From contig NZ_BSOW01000018.1 of NCBI RefSeq assembly GCF_030160715.1, positions 1-64,000 of the forward strand: a stretch of DNA of 64,000 nucleotides, read 5' to 3'. This DNA is from Bradyrhizobium iriomotense. Lineage in GTDB: Bacteria > Pseudomonadota > Alphaproteobacteria > Rhizobiales > Xanthobacteraceae. Made by a program: the position numbers and the translations under genes. How positions within the stretch are numbered: position 1 is the first letter of the stretch; each line of letters starts with the position of its first letter. The notes beneath the pieces were generated by a model. That model was not told the DNA's origin and did no database searches. It saw only the letters and a program-made list of their open reading frames with translations. Below are positions 1-7,550 of this stretch, in pieces.

Positions 1-2170
1 GACGCTGGGGCCCGGCGCGCCGCTTGGTGGGCCGCTTGCGCGGCCGCGCCGGCGCGGCGTCGCCGACCGGCGTGGAGGTTTCGTAGATGTCGGTCGACGG
101 CTCGGGCGTCTCGTCGTACTCGGCGTCCGGATACGCCGCGAAGACTTCCATCCGCGCCTCGGCAGCGAGAGCCTTTTCGCGCGAAAGGGGGTTGTCGCTG
201 ATATCGGCCCGCTTGCGGCCGATCTGTGCCACGCGGTCGAACTCCTGCAGGGCGTTGGTGATGAGAGGCCCGGTTATTTCCTTCTCCACGTATTTCGCGT
301 GTTTGCGCAACTCCGCTTCGGCACCGATCCAGGTCTCAGCGTCCACCAGGTGGAAGACCTTGGACGTTCTGACCGTCAGCCAGGAGCGCTTGCCGATCTT
401 GACCGAGATCGCGCCCAGATTGGCGGGGTGGACACGACAAGTGAGCCGGATGGCCCCGTGTTTCAGGAACATCTCGTGCAGCCGCTTCGAGCGGTATCTG
501 ATGTTGAGGAACCTGATGCCGCCCGCCGTGAGGTGGCGCTCGATGTTGTAACCGAAGATGTTGCGCAGCTTGTCATGGTCCGGTGTGCCCCACACGCCGT
601 GCTCGCGCGTCAGCCTGATGTATTCTTCGCGCGGAGTTCTGCCGCCGAGCGCGGCCATCGGCTTATTGTGATGGCAGTCGACAGCGAATAGGACCAGCAT
701 GCGACCGAGTTCATCGAGGGTTGTGCCCGCGCGGCCGGCGGCGTCGTACTCTCCCTTGGTGATGATGTCGGAGAACGTCCGCCCCTCGAACCAGCTCAGG
801 AGGGCTTCATCGATCGATCTGAACATTCGTTCCACCATGCCGCGCAGCCGCGGCACGCCACCCGGCGGGCAGTGGAAGCCGATGCCAAGATCCCGCAGAA
901 CGGTATGGACATCGCGATTATTGATGGGGCTGCCGCCGTCAGAAAACATGTGTTCGCCGACGCCGTAGATGTCGTACGGAGTAACGGCGCCGGCGGCGTC
1001 GGCGAACTTCTTCTTGTCGGCGAGGGTCATCTCCAGCAGCCGGATGATGCTCTGGGTGCTCGCGGTGCGGGACAGAGTCATGCCCAAAATGACGTGGGTG
1101 CGGCGGCACATGGCGACGGCCAGATGCATGCGCACTTTCTTGAGCTTGCGACGTGCCGTGCGCGTGAGCTTCTCCCAGGCGCCGCTCTGGATCAGGATGG
1201 TCTGAAGGTGAACGGTCCAGTGATCGATTTCGATGTGCTGAAGGGGGCGGAGAACATCCTGGATACCGTCGCCGTAGCTCTGGCATTGCCTGATCGCCTC
1301 GTCGATGCCTTCGCGACCGGCCAGCACCTCGAAGTAGTCCAGCATTTCGATCTCGCGGTAGAGGCGGCCGTAGCTGGGAACGGCGATCGGAGGCAGCTTT
1401 TTCTTTTTTCGCTGCGGGTTGAGCGTTTTGTCGATGTACTGCTTCATGTCGTCCCAGCACTTCTTTCTGCTGGGTTTGTTGGGGGCCGCGTACCTGCGGG
1501 CGAACTCCTTGACGATGGGCGCCTGTTCGGGCTTGAGCCGCTCTTCGCGGTTGCCGCTCCGGTAGGTGCGGGGACAAAGCGCGAGTGGGTCCCGCCCGCC
1601 CTCGACGAAGTCGCAGAGCCACTCTCGGAACGCCTTTGGACCGGGCGGGTCCGGGAAGGTCTTGAGCCGCCCGGCGCGGCCGCGCCTGCCGTTGTTGTCG
1701 GCCTTGCTGTATCGCAGCCGGACCTTCTGGTCGGCGAGAAAGATAGCCTTCGTGAGCGGATCGTCGCCGAGCGTAACGGTTTTCGGAGCTTGCTTCCTGA
1801 GCTTTTCGAACTCTTCGATCAGGTCCTTCTTCCAGATGACCTTCATCCGTACGTCGTATGGAAGATCGGACAGCATGCTGACGCCAGCGCGCAGGCGTGC
1901 CTTCGTCTGTCGGGGCGAATACCAGTGGCGGTCGTGTCTGTATCCAGGTTTACTCGCCACCACCTGCATGTCTTCATGCGAGTAGGCGCGGGTGAATTTC
2001 GCATCGTGTTCGGCCGCGAAGATGTGGCCGTCGTCGTTGGTTTCCTTGCAGCGCCAGTCGCATTCGAAGCCGGGCAGGATGATGCGGTCGTCCGGTTCGT
2101 AACGGATCCGTTTCGGCTGCCCATAGGCGCCGATCACCGGAGCGGGTACGTCGCGGACGACCTTCGCCAT
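1..2170 (-). CDS. TnsB-like DDE transposase (partial, runs off left edge)
   Basis: The frame stays open from an ATG at 2170 to base 1, giving 723 codons without a stop, so the C-terminus is missing. The integrase-type catalytic core can be read directly: Asp316 in IEIDHW, Asp411 in MFSDGGSP and Glu447 in GMVERMF, which leaves exactly 35 residues between the second Asp and the Glu, as in DD(35)E transposases. Length and a basic tail (RPRKRPTKRR) fit TnsB/TniA/Mu-type proteins, which carry out strand transfer. The start codon directly abuts the stop of the 125-aa gene, which follows the TnsA-like gene, so the three form one operon. A TnsC-like ATPase would be expected beyond the left edge. Confidence 0.88.
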   Translation of the reverse strand, partial: MAKVVRDVPAPVIGAYGQPKRIRYEPDDRIILPGFECDWRCKETNDDGHIFAAEHDAKFTRAYSHEDMQVVASKPGYRHDRHWYSPRQTKARLRAGVSMLSDLPYDVRMKVIWKKDLIEEFEKLRKQAPKTVTLGDDPLTKAIFLADQKVRLRYSKADNNGRRGRAGRLKTFPDPPGPKAFREWLCDFVEGGRDPLALCPRTYRSGNREERLKPEQAPIVKEFARRYAAPNKPSRKKCWDDMKQYIDKTLNPQRKKKKLPPIAVPSYGRLYREIEMLDYFEVLAGREGIDEAIRQCQSYGDGIQDVLRPLQHIEIDHWTVHLQTILIQSGAWEKLTRTARRKLKKVRMHLAVAMCRRTHVILGMTLSRTASTQSIIRLLEMTLADKKKFADAAGAVTPYDIYGVGEHMFSDGGSPINNRDVHTVLRDLGIGFHCPPGGVPRLRGMVERMFRSIDEALLSWFEGRTFSDIITKGEYDAAGRAGTTLDELGRMLVLFAVDCHHNKPMAALGGRTPREEYIRLTREHGVWGTPDHDKLRNIFGYNIERHLTAGGIRFLNIRYRSKRLHEMFLKHGAIRLTCRVHPANLGAISVKIGKRSWLTVRTSKVFHLVDAETWIGAEAELRKHAKYVEKEITGPLITNALQEFDRVAQIGRKRADISDNPLSREKALAAEARMEVFAAYPDAEYDETPEPSTDIYETSTPVGDAAPARPRKRPTKRRAGPQR

Positions 2171-2548
2171 CTATCGGTTTCCGGAGGGGACGCTATCGAG
2201 CGCGCTGGGCCCGAACTTGCGGAGGAGGGCGATCCGATTGGCGTCGGCGTCCGCGCGTCGCCACCCGCGCAAGGTCGCCAGAGCCAGAGGCCTGCCGTCC
2301 AGTTCGAGACCAATTCGCTGCCGCGCGCGCTCGACGATGAGGGGCACGTGCCACACGCGCAGCACGAACGCGGGGTCGGCCTCCAGCTCGAGGAGTTCGA
2401 GAACGCAGGCCTTCCTGAACGCGATGGACAGTGCGGAAGATGCGGGCAACTGCGACCGCAGGAAGCCGTCGTCGTCCCGGACGAGGTTGGGTCCGCCGCG
2501 AAGCGGCGAACCCCTGGAGATCTTTTTCGGATCGGAGCTGTTCGTCAC
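2171..2548 (-). CDS. Unknown 125-aa protein between tnsA- and tnsB-like genes
   Basis: I do not recognise this family. It starts at a GTG preceded by a good GGAGG ribosome site that overlaps the stop of the TnsA-like gene, and it ends immediately before the ATG of the TnsB-like gene, so it is translationally embedded in the transposition operon. The protein has a Gly/Arg-rich polar N-terminus (about residues 1-30), an alpha-helical middle rich in Leu, Arg and Glu, and no cysteines arranged for zinc or any membrane segment. The position suggests a role in transposition, such as a bridging or end-binding factor, but this is inference from neighbours only. Confidence 0.7.
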   Translation of the reverse strand: MTNSSDPKKISRGSPLRGGPNLVRDDDGFLRSQLPASSALSIAFRKACVLELLELEADPAFVLRVWHVPLIVERARQRIGLELDGRPLALATLRGWRRADADANRIALLRKFGPSALDSVPSGNR

Positions 2549-2557
2549 GCCGACCTC

Positions 2558-3280
2558 CTAGTGCAGGGGAGCGGGCACGACGACCGCGGCGTAGTCGATC
2601 CGCCGGCGCTCCGTCATCACCAGGCGGCCGGCGGCGATGGCGCGGACGATCGCGTTGAAGCCATAGCCCTTGAGGCGGCTCTTCGCGACCAGGTCGCCGA
2701 CCTTCATCGGGCCCTTCATCCGGGCGACGAGCTTCAGGATCGCCTCGTCGTCCTCCGGGCAGTGCTGACGGGCAACGCCGAGCATGAGCTCGGCGTTGTA
2801 GAAGTCCGACGGCGTGTACATGCGCTCGGTGAAGACCAGCAGCCGGTTGGCGATCTTGGGCGAGATCTGGCCGGCGATCAGCGAATGCGTTTCCAGGATG
2901 CGGCTGCTCTTGACCTTGGCGAAGGGCTTCACGTCGACGGCGACGACGAGGCCGTCGCGACGGAAGACCTTGAGGTCAAAAATATGGGTGCGGAGCCGGC
3001 CATCGGCATCGACGTACTCCACCCGCGGCGACTGTTCGACCACCCGCAAGGTATCCAGTCGCGCACGGATGACGAGGAAAGCCTTGTACTCGGCGCGGCT
3101 CTCGAAGTTGACGCGGACGCCGTCGATGACCACGAAGCCGCGGACGGATCCCTTGGACGTGAGCTTGAACGTGCGTTCGCCCTTGGACGGCTGCGGCGGC
3201 GTCCACACCTCTCCGGACGGCGTGGGCGCGCGAACGGCGGTATTGGGCTTGAGGTACTGCTGCTTAGTGATCTTCTTCAT
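2558..3280 (-). CDS. TnsA-like transposon endonuclease
   Basis: This 240-aa protein has the restriction-endonuclease-like layout of TnsA, which cuts the 5' strand ends in cut-and-paste Tn7-type transposition. Likely catalytic residues are Glu64 in SRAEYKAFL, Asp102 in HIFDLKV and the Asp116-Val-Lys118 triplet in AVDVKP. A second half (residues 150-235) looks like a winged-helix C-domain. Start is an ATG with AAGGAG seven bases upstream. It heads the operon with the 125-aa protein and the TnsB-like transposase. In Tn7 the tnsA gene lies next to the right transposon end, which would put an end between 3281 and about 3740, but I could not identify repeated TnsB sites there. Confidence 0.85.
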   Translation of the reverse strand: MKKITKQQYLKPNTAVRAPTPSGEVWTPPQPSKGERTFKLTSKGSVRGFVVIDGVRVNFESRAEYKAFLVIRARLDTLRVVEQSPRVEYVDADGRLRTHIFDLKVFRRDGLVVAVDVKPFAKVKSSRILETHSLIAGQISPKIANRLLVFTERMYTPSDFYNAELMLGVARQHCPEDDEAILKLVARMKGPMKVGDLVAKSRLKGYGFNAIVRAIAAGRLVMTERRRIDYAAVVVPAPLH

Positions 3281-3741
3281 GGTTTCTCCTTTTGGACAAA
3301 GCTCCGCCGTTCCCCGGAACGGCGTTCCGGCGGCTGAGCGGTGGAAAAGCGTGGATCTGAGGAGAGAGCCTCGAAGGAGCGGGCTTGCGCCGACGCCACA
3401 GAGCTGATTCAGTAGCTGTGTCTGGTTGTGGTTGCTTCCTTCGAGGTCTCTCCGAGGTTTGCTTCCTCAACGATGGGGCGATCCGGCTCGAACCCGGGTC
3501 GCCTTTTCGTTTTGGGATGTCTGGTCGGTGGCTGCTCCTTTCTGAATTTCACGTTGACGATCGCGATCGTCACGCGCAAGTGGTCGACGTTTTCGGACCG
3601 GCGCCGGGATTCGGGCGATCTTTCACCCTGTCTGAAACCACGAGGAGGCCCTGGCGGCGGGCCTTCCCGACGAGTCCTTGGGCCTGGAATCCGGCCCCGC
3701 CCCGCCCGGGGTCCCGGACTCGTTGTCCACAGGGGAATCGT
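3281..3741. other. Gene-poor stretch upstream of tnsA-like gene
   Basis: About 460 bases with no convincing gene; the short open frames here look like GC-rich chance frames. It contains the leader of the TnsA-like gene, a 17-base palindrome at 3314-3330, and an imperfect inverted pair (around 3365-3376 against 3437-3448, GCCTCGAAGGAGC-like). It should also hold the end of the neighbouring operon that stops at 3742, and by analogy with Tn7 could hold a transposon end. Confidence 0.5.
3314..3330. promoter_or_regulatory. 17-base palindrome upstream of tnsA-like gene
   Basis: CCGGAACG-G-CGTTCCGG is a perfect 8-base inverted repeat around one central base, 34 bases before the TnsA-like start codon and just ahead of its ribosome site. 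It could be an operator for a transposition repressor, or form a hairpin in the leader. No partner protein is known. Confidence 0.4.
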
Positions 3742-4008
3742 TCAGAGGGGCACGCAGTCGGCCTCCTCGATCCGATCGGCGGCCGCCTTGAGGAGCCGCC
3801 AGACGCTCTGGCGGCGGTCATGCCCCTCCAGTACGCATTCGGCGATCCTGGGCGGCGTGTTCGTGAGGGGATTGGCGGCCTCCAGGCCGACGATGCTGTA
3901 GTCCGAAATATCTGAAAGGTCGGAAATATTTCCGATCCGCAGCGTGCCGATGGTCCGTTTCATGGGGTCGAACCCGCCGGGAACGAGCTGGATGTCGATG
4001 ACGAGCAC
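3742..4008 (-). CDS. Conserved-type 88-aa protein, operon end
   Basis: The frame starts at a GTG that overlaps the last base of the preceding gene's TAG stop (TAGTG), so it is translationally coupled. The longer open frame running upstream to 4590 is a shadow of the 258-aa gene. The protein is mixed alpha/beta with a repeated IGNISDLSDISDY stretch and the segment EGHDRRQSVWRLL near the C-terminus. I believe similar small proteins occur on alphaproteobacterial plasmids and islands, but I cannot name a family or function. It is the last gene of the operon that begins at 7363. Confidence 0.65.
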   Translation of the reverse strand: MLVIDIQLVPGGFDPMKRTIGTLRIGNISDLSDISDYSIVGLEAANPLTNTPPRIAECVLEGHDRRQSVWRLLKAAADRIEEADCVPL

Positions 4009-4784
4009 TACTGGGTCTCCTTCTGGTTGACGCCGGCGACCGCCAGCGGATTGGCGATGAAGTTCTGAAGGCCGGGGTCCGTGCGCCGGAGCGCCGAGGC
4101 GACGGCGAGCCGCTGCGCGATGCGTGGCGCGCCGCTTCCCGGCCGGAAGCAGGCGACGATGTCGGGCAGGTCGAGGTTGGGTTCGCAGGACTCGAGCAGG
4201 TCTTCGAGCACGGCGCGACCGGCGAAACGCCGGATGGCGGCGCACAGCACCGCCGCCGGAGGCGGGAAGATCCGGATCGTCATGTCGGCGGACAGGACCA
4301 GCGACCGGGGAAGGGCGCTGACGTCGGAGGAAACGCCGGCTACGGACTGTCCGCTCGACAGTTCGGCAGCCACGACCATCTCTGCGTTCGTGGGCCTCCT
4401 TTCGGCGACGACGGACAGAGGCCGGATCAGCCGCCACCGGTCTCCGAACGTCTCGCCGAAATGGCCCGAGGTCGGGGCCACCCAGAAGGGGCTCGGCACC
4501 AGGACGACTACCGCGAGGGCTTGGCCGTGGTGCAGCCGCCGGCGCAGGGTCGCACTGGTCGCCGCCTCGAACGCGGCGGCGACCACGCATTGAACCGCCT
4601 CCGGATGGCCATCAGCTCCTCCGGCTTCGTCGTCCCGAAGTTCGAAGGTATCGTTCGGCCAGAAGATCTCGTTCGTCCGGCCGTGCTCCTCGGCGGGGCG
4701 GACAACAGCGTCGGGGGAGGCCCGGAGCGCCGCCAAGTTCTTCGGCAGCATGCGGTAGGTGATGCCCTTCGACGGCTTCTTCAT
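4008..4784 (-). CDS. 258-aa protein resembling an AAA-protease N-terminal region
   Basis: The ATG overlaps the stop of the upstream TnsA-like gene by four bases (ATGA). The protein has a segment around residues 75-190 (a VVLVPSPFWVAPT strand, then alternating hydrophobic helices) followed by LDLPDIVACFRPGSG. A comparable pattern precedes the ATPase module in some AAA/FtsH-like proteins of mobile DNA, yet no Walker A or B motif is present and the frame ends soon after. It may therefore be a stand-alone domain or the remnant of a larger ATPase. The family call is tentative; the gene itself is supported by tight operon coupling on both sides. Confidence 0.6.
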   Translation of the reverse strand: MKKPSKGITYRMLPKNLAALRASPDAVVRPAEEHGRTNEIFWPNDTFELRDDEAGGADGHPEAVQCVVAAAFEAATSATLRRRLHHGQALAVVVLVPSPFWVAPTSGHFGETFGDRWRLIRPLSVVAERRPTNAEMVVAAELSSGQSVAGVSSDVSALPRSLVLSADMTIRIFPPPAAVLCAAIRRFAGRAVLEDLLESCEPNLDLPDIVACFRPGSGAPRIAQRLAVASALRRTDPGLQNFIANPLAVAGVNQKETQ

Positions 4785-5371
4785 GTGCGGGACCTCACGA
4801 TGGTCATCGGCCCGAGGGGCGTGGAGGCGAGATCGAGCTCGAGAAGGTCGCTGCAGGCGAGCGCCAGCACGGCCGCAGAAGGATCGCGGTCGCTGCGGAT
4901 CAGCTCGAGCAATCTGCCGAATTCGAGTGGGCCTTCGTCGGCGACGATCTTCAGGATCCCGATGCGCGCCGCGGCGGGAACCGGTAGGTTGTTGTAGGAC
5001 CAGACCTCACGACAGTTGGATCGGCGCGGTTCGGCCGCCAGGTCCTCGGCCGTGACGACGAACTGCCGGAGGCCGAGCTGGCGCAGCGCGATCTGGACAA
5101 GGCCCTCTTCGTCGAGGTGGCGGACCCGGCGGGCGGGGACGACATCGAGAACGAAGCGCCCGTCGTCCTTCCCGATAATGACGGCGTCGACGTCTACTTG
5201 CGCGGACCCAGCATTCGCCGTCGCAACGTGGGAGATCGCGCGGACCGCCGCATCGAGCGACGCGACGACGAGCGCTTCTCGCAGCGCAGGGTGGCGAGCG
5301 GGGACCGGAGCCGCGGTTTTTGCGGACGAAAAGAGGCTGGGGTGGCCGCTGCGGGCCTTGGAGCGGAACAT
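4781..5371 (-). CDS. Degenerate TnsA-like protein (second copy)
   Basis: Laid beside the TnsA-like protein of 2558-3280, this 196-aa frame follows the same plan: Glu32 in ALREALVV for Glu64, Asp62 in VDVDAVII for Asp102, then VLDVVP (Asp76-Val-Val78) where the active enzyme has Asp-Val-Lys. The VVTAEDL...PRRSN stretch corresponds to VFTERMYTPSDF, and the C-terminal winged-helix-like part (ILKIVADEGPLEFGRLLELI) matches ILKLVARMKGPMKVGDLV. The Lys is lost, so it is probably not an active nuclease. This is my own alignment by eye. The ATG at 5371 lacks a ribosome site; see 5372-5447 for a better start in another frame. Confidence 0.65.
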   Translation of the reverse strand: MFRSKARSGHPSLFSSAKTAAPVPARHPALREALVVASLDAAVRAISHVATANAGSAQVDVDAVIIGKDDGRFVLDVVPARRVRHLDEEGLVQIALRQLGLRQFVVTAEDLAAEPRRSNCREVWSYNNLPVPAAARIGILKIVADEGPLEFGRLLELIRSDRDPSAAVLALACSDLLELDLASTPLGPMTIVRSRT

Positions 5372-5447
5372 GCGGAAGCATCCGAAACGGAGGAAGGGGC
5401 GGGGCGCATTTCGGTGACGTGGTTGTCGATGTCGGTATCGGTCATGT
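5372..5447 (-). other. Probable N-terminus of the gene at 4781-5371, in another frame
   Basis: An ATG at 5447 has a clear ribosome site (AAAGGGA, partly overlapping the stop of the metallophosphoesterase gene) and opens MTDTDIDNHVTEMRPAPSS, a natural-looking N-terminus. That frame runs only to 5194 and turns Arg/Ser-rich after about 25 residues, where the 4781-5371 frame takes over. A one-base shift near 5371 would join them. It may be a real frameshift mutation, recoding or a sequencing error. Confidence 0.5.
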
Positions 5448-5456
5448 CCGTCCCTT

Positions 5457-6278
5457 TCAGATCTCGACGATGAGGCGTTCGTCGAAATTCGGGTTGTCCC
5501 AGGAGGGCATCTGACCGGGCCACGGCCCGTAGCCCTTTGCGTTCGACAGGACTCGGGTCTGACCGATCACGGCGTCGAAGGACTGATGGGTATGCGCGAA
5601 GACCCATAGGTCTGCGGGCCGCAACGCGCCTCGGCCGTCGTCCGGCGCCGGCACCATCAGCCGTCGGAGGTCGCTGCGGAAGGCCGGGTCGAGTGTAGGG
5701 TCCTCGCCCGATCCGCTAGGCCTACCGCTCATGTCTGGGATCGGCGCGTGATGCGTGACGATCACCAGCTTACCCTCACGCGGCTTGCGCATCTCCTCCT
5801 TCAAAAACGCTACCGATTTGAAGTGCCGCGTGAGGGCGTGCTGCGGCAGGAAGCGTTGTTGGTAGTTGTTGATACGGATCTTCTTGTGATCATTCATGCG
5901 CTCGCCAGCGATGGCCATCCCGCGATATGCGTCACCGTTGATCGCGAAATCAGTCCAAAGAGTGCAACCGGCGAAGGTGACGTTGCCGGTTCTGAAGGTC
6001 CCGTTCTCGAGCACGTGCACGTTCGTGCCCGCGGCCAAGGCTTTCGCTTTTCCGAGGGTCCTGTCGACATCGCAGCCGTAACTCTCGTGGTTGCCGGCGA
6101 CGCAGATCACCGGCTTGTCCGTGACGCGCTCCAGCAACCACCGCACGCCGCGCTCCATACGCGGCACCAAATCGCCGGCGACGATCATCACGTCGAAATC
6201 GGGCCGCGCGGCTCCGGATGGCAGTTCCCAGCCGCGGGTCAGTTCGAGGTGGATGTCGGACATTGGCCACAAGCGCAT
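5457..6278 (-). CDS. Calcineurin-like metallophosphoesterase
   Basis: The 273-aa protein shows the full metallophosphoesterase series: Asp8-x-His10 in MSDIHLE, Asp36 in VAGDLVPR, the Asn63-His64-Glu65 motif in AGNHESYG, a later THHAP histidine pair and the terminal HTH in FAHTHQSFD. Such enzymes hydrolyse phosphomono- or diesters with two metal ions; substrate here is unknown, but nucleic acid or cyclic nucleotides are plausible in a mobile, defence-rich setting. The ATG lies two bases after the upstream stop (TGACATG), so it is cotranslated with the zinc-ribbon genes. Confidence 0.87.
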   Translation of the reverse strand: MRLWPMSDIHLELTRGWELPSGAARPDFDVMIVAGDLVPRMERGVRWLLERVTDKPVICVAGNHESYGCDVDRTLGKAKALAAGTNVHVLENGTFRTGNVTFAGCTLWTDFAINGDAYRGMAIAGERMNDHKKIRINNYQQRFLPQHALTRHFKSVAFLKEEMRKPREGKLVIVTHHAPIPDMSGRPSGSGEDPTLDPAFRSDLRRLMVPAPDDGRGALRPADLWVFAHTHQSFDAVIGQTRVLSNAKGYGPWPGQMPSWDNPNFDERLIVEI

Positions 6279-6279
6279 G

Positions 6280-6816
6280 TCAGCCCTCCTGCTTCGGCGA
6301 GGGCGGCAGCACCTCGGTCAGGGTGTCGGTCTCGCGGTCGTAGGTCGCGAAGTACATGTCGGCGTGGCCGCGCCACCTCCTGAAGCGACGCACGTTCTCG
6401 AATCCCGCCCCGTAACGGGGCGGGACGGTTTCGCCGACAGCGTCCTCAGCACAGCGCGTTTCGAGCCAGCCACGGTTGTTGAATAGGCGACCTTCGCGGC
6501 CGCAGATCTCGCATGTGCAGGCTGACCTGGCGACGGCGAGATTTACGGCATGGCCGATCTTGGTCTCCGTATCCTCGGAAGCGTCGCCGTCCCAGACAGC
6601 GCGCAGGACGCCAATTTTCTGCTTGATTTGGACGAACTCGAAGGTCTCGCCATCGCGCAGCACGCCTTCGATCCGGCCGCAGAGGCGATCGACCAGGTCG
6701 CGCCAGCCGCGCCCGCAGAACGGGTATCCGAACGATCTGAAGGGCTCGTCGGCATTTATCGTGAAGAGGCGCCGGTGGCGCTGCATAAGGTCGAGACCCC
6801 AATCCTCCCTGGCCAT
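6280..6816 (-). CDS. Zinc-ribbon protein, paralogue 1
   Basis: A 178-aa protein starting MAREDWGLDLM; the start is set by an ATG one base after the upstream stop (TGAGATG). It carries a central VQIKQKIGVLRAVWDG segment and a cysteine cluster CTCEICGREGRL...TRC that probably binds zinc. The neighbour at 6818-7363 has the same order of elements (GWRELLDRLC, FSQIKEKYGTLRVYWDG, CEVCGEEGRL, TRC), so the two are tandem duplicates. Proteins of this shape are common on phages and plasmids; the function is unknown to me. Confidence 0.75.
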   Translation of the reverse strand: MAREDWGLDLMQRHRRLFTINADEPFRSFGYPFCGRGWRDLVDRLCGRIEGVLRDGETFEFVQIKQKIGVLRAVWDGDASEDTETKIGHAVNLAVARSACTCEICGREGRLFNNRGWLETRCAEDAVGETVPPRYGAGFENVRRFRRWRGHADMYFATYDRETDTLTEVLPPSPKQEG

Positions 6817-6817
6817 C

Positions 6818-7363
6818 TCAATCCTCCTCGATGCCGAGAGTGGCGGGATCGACGTCGACGAAGACGTCGTTCTGGCGGTCGTACCTGCGGCACGTGACGA
6901 AGCGCCTGCCGTCCGCGAAGTGTCGGACCAGGTGCACATTCTCGAGGCCCGATCGGTGCTCGACCGACGGGCGGTCTTCCGAGTGCGCCTCGCAGCGGGT
7001 CGTCAGCCAAGCGCCGGCGCGCAGGCGGCCTTCCTCTCCGCAGACCTCGCAGGTCACGGCGCTGCGGGCCTCCGCCAAGGCGATGGCCTCTTCGACCTGG
7101 GCGTCCGCGTCCGGAGACAAGGAGCCATCCCAGTAGACCCGCAGCGTGCCGTATTTTTCCTTGATTTGGCTGAACTTGAAGGTGCCGCCGTCGGCCTGGA
7201 CAATGGCCCGGATCCGGACGCAGAGGCGGTCGAGCAGCTCACGCCAGCCGGCGTCGCATTCGGGCGAGCCCTGGGCCGCGCCGGGGAAGTCAGCCGGCGG
7301 CTGGAAGAGGTCGCGGTGAGCCTCGATGAGCTCGACCCTCCAACTTCCAACGACGCCGCACAT
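6818..7363 (-). CDS. Zinc-ribbon protein, paralogue 2, first gene of operon
   Basis: The 181-aa product has the same architecture as its downstream neighbour: N-terminal helix (ELIEAHRDLF), a GWRELLDRLC helix, the strand-rich FSQIKEKYGTLRVYWDG stretch and a CEVCGEEGRL plus TRC zinc cluster. I chose the ATG at 7363, preceded by GAGG, over the TTG at 7375. It heads an operon of six or more genes that runs to 3742 with spacings of -4 to +10 bases. Keeping both copies intact suggests that they have different partners or form a hetero-oligomer. Confidence 0.75.
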   Translation of the reverse strand: MCGVVGSWRVELIEAHRDLFQPPADFPGAAQGSPECDAGWRELLDRLCVRIRAIVQADGGTFKFSQIKEKYGTLRVYWDGSLSPDADAQVEEAIALAEARSAVTCEVCGEEGRLRAGAWLTTRCEAHSEDRPSVEHRSGLENVHLVRHFADGRRFVTCRRYDRQNDVFVDVDPATLGIEED

Positions 7364-7400
7364 GACTGACCTCAACGCCTACCGTGAACGGAACAAGAAC

Positions 7401-7430
7401 ATTCAAAGCAGGAAGGTCAGCTGGAGTCAA
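7401..7430 (-). promoter_or_regulatory. Candidate promoter of the 7363-3742 operon
   Basis: On the minus strand TTGACT (7430-7425) is followed after 18 bases by TTGAAT (7406-7401), a fair sigma-70-type match about 40 bases before the operon's first start codon. The palindromic sites at 7445-7480 lie directly upstream. Confidence 0.4.
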
Positions 7431-7444
7431 GGGCTTAGCGCGCG

Positions 7445-7480
7445 CTTCTTATATAAGAAGCCATCGCCTTGTTATATAAG
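7445..7480. promoter_or_regulatory. Palindromic operator pair
   Basis: CTTCTTATATAAGAAG at 7445-7460 is a perfect 16-base palindrome. A second AT-rich half-like site, TTATATAA at 7472-7479, shares its core and lies 23 bases away centre to centre, about two helical turns. They sit between the operon promoter and the divergent small gene at 7551, so they are good candidates for binding by that gene's ribbon-helix-helix-like product. Confidence 0.6.
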
Positions 7481-7550
7481 ATGATATCAGCGGAGACTGG
7501 CGCGGCAGCCGCTGCGGCCCTATGGTTAACGAAGGATTCTCGCGCAGCGG

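Noticed and set aside
872..3337. An 821-aa plus-strand open frame over the left island genes
   Set aside because: It is antisense to three coupled minus-strand genes with clear motifs, and has no recognisable domain of its own.
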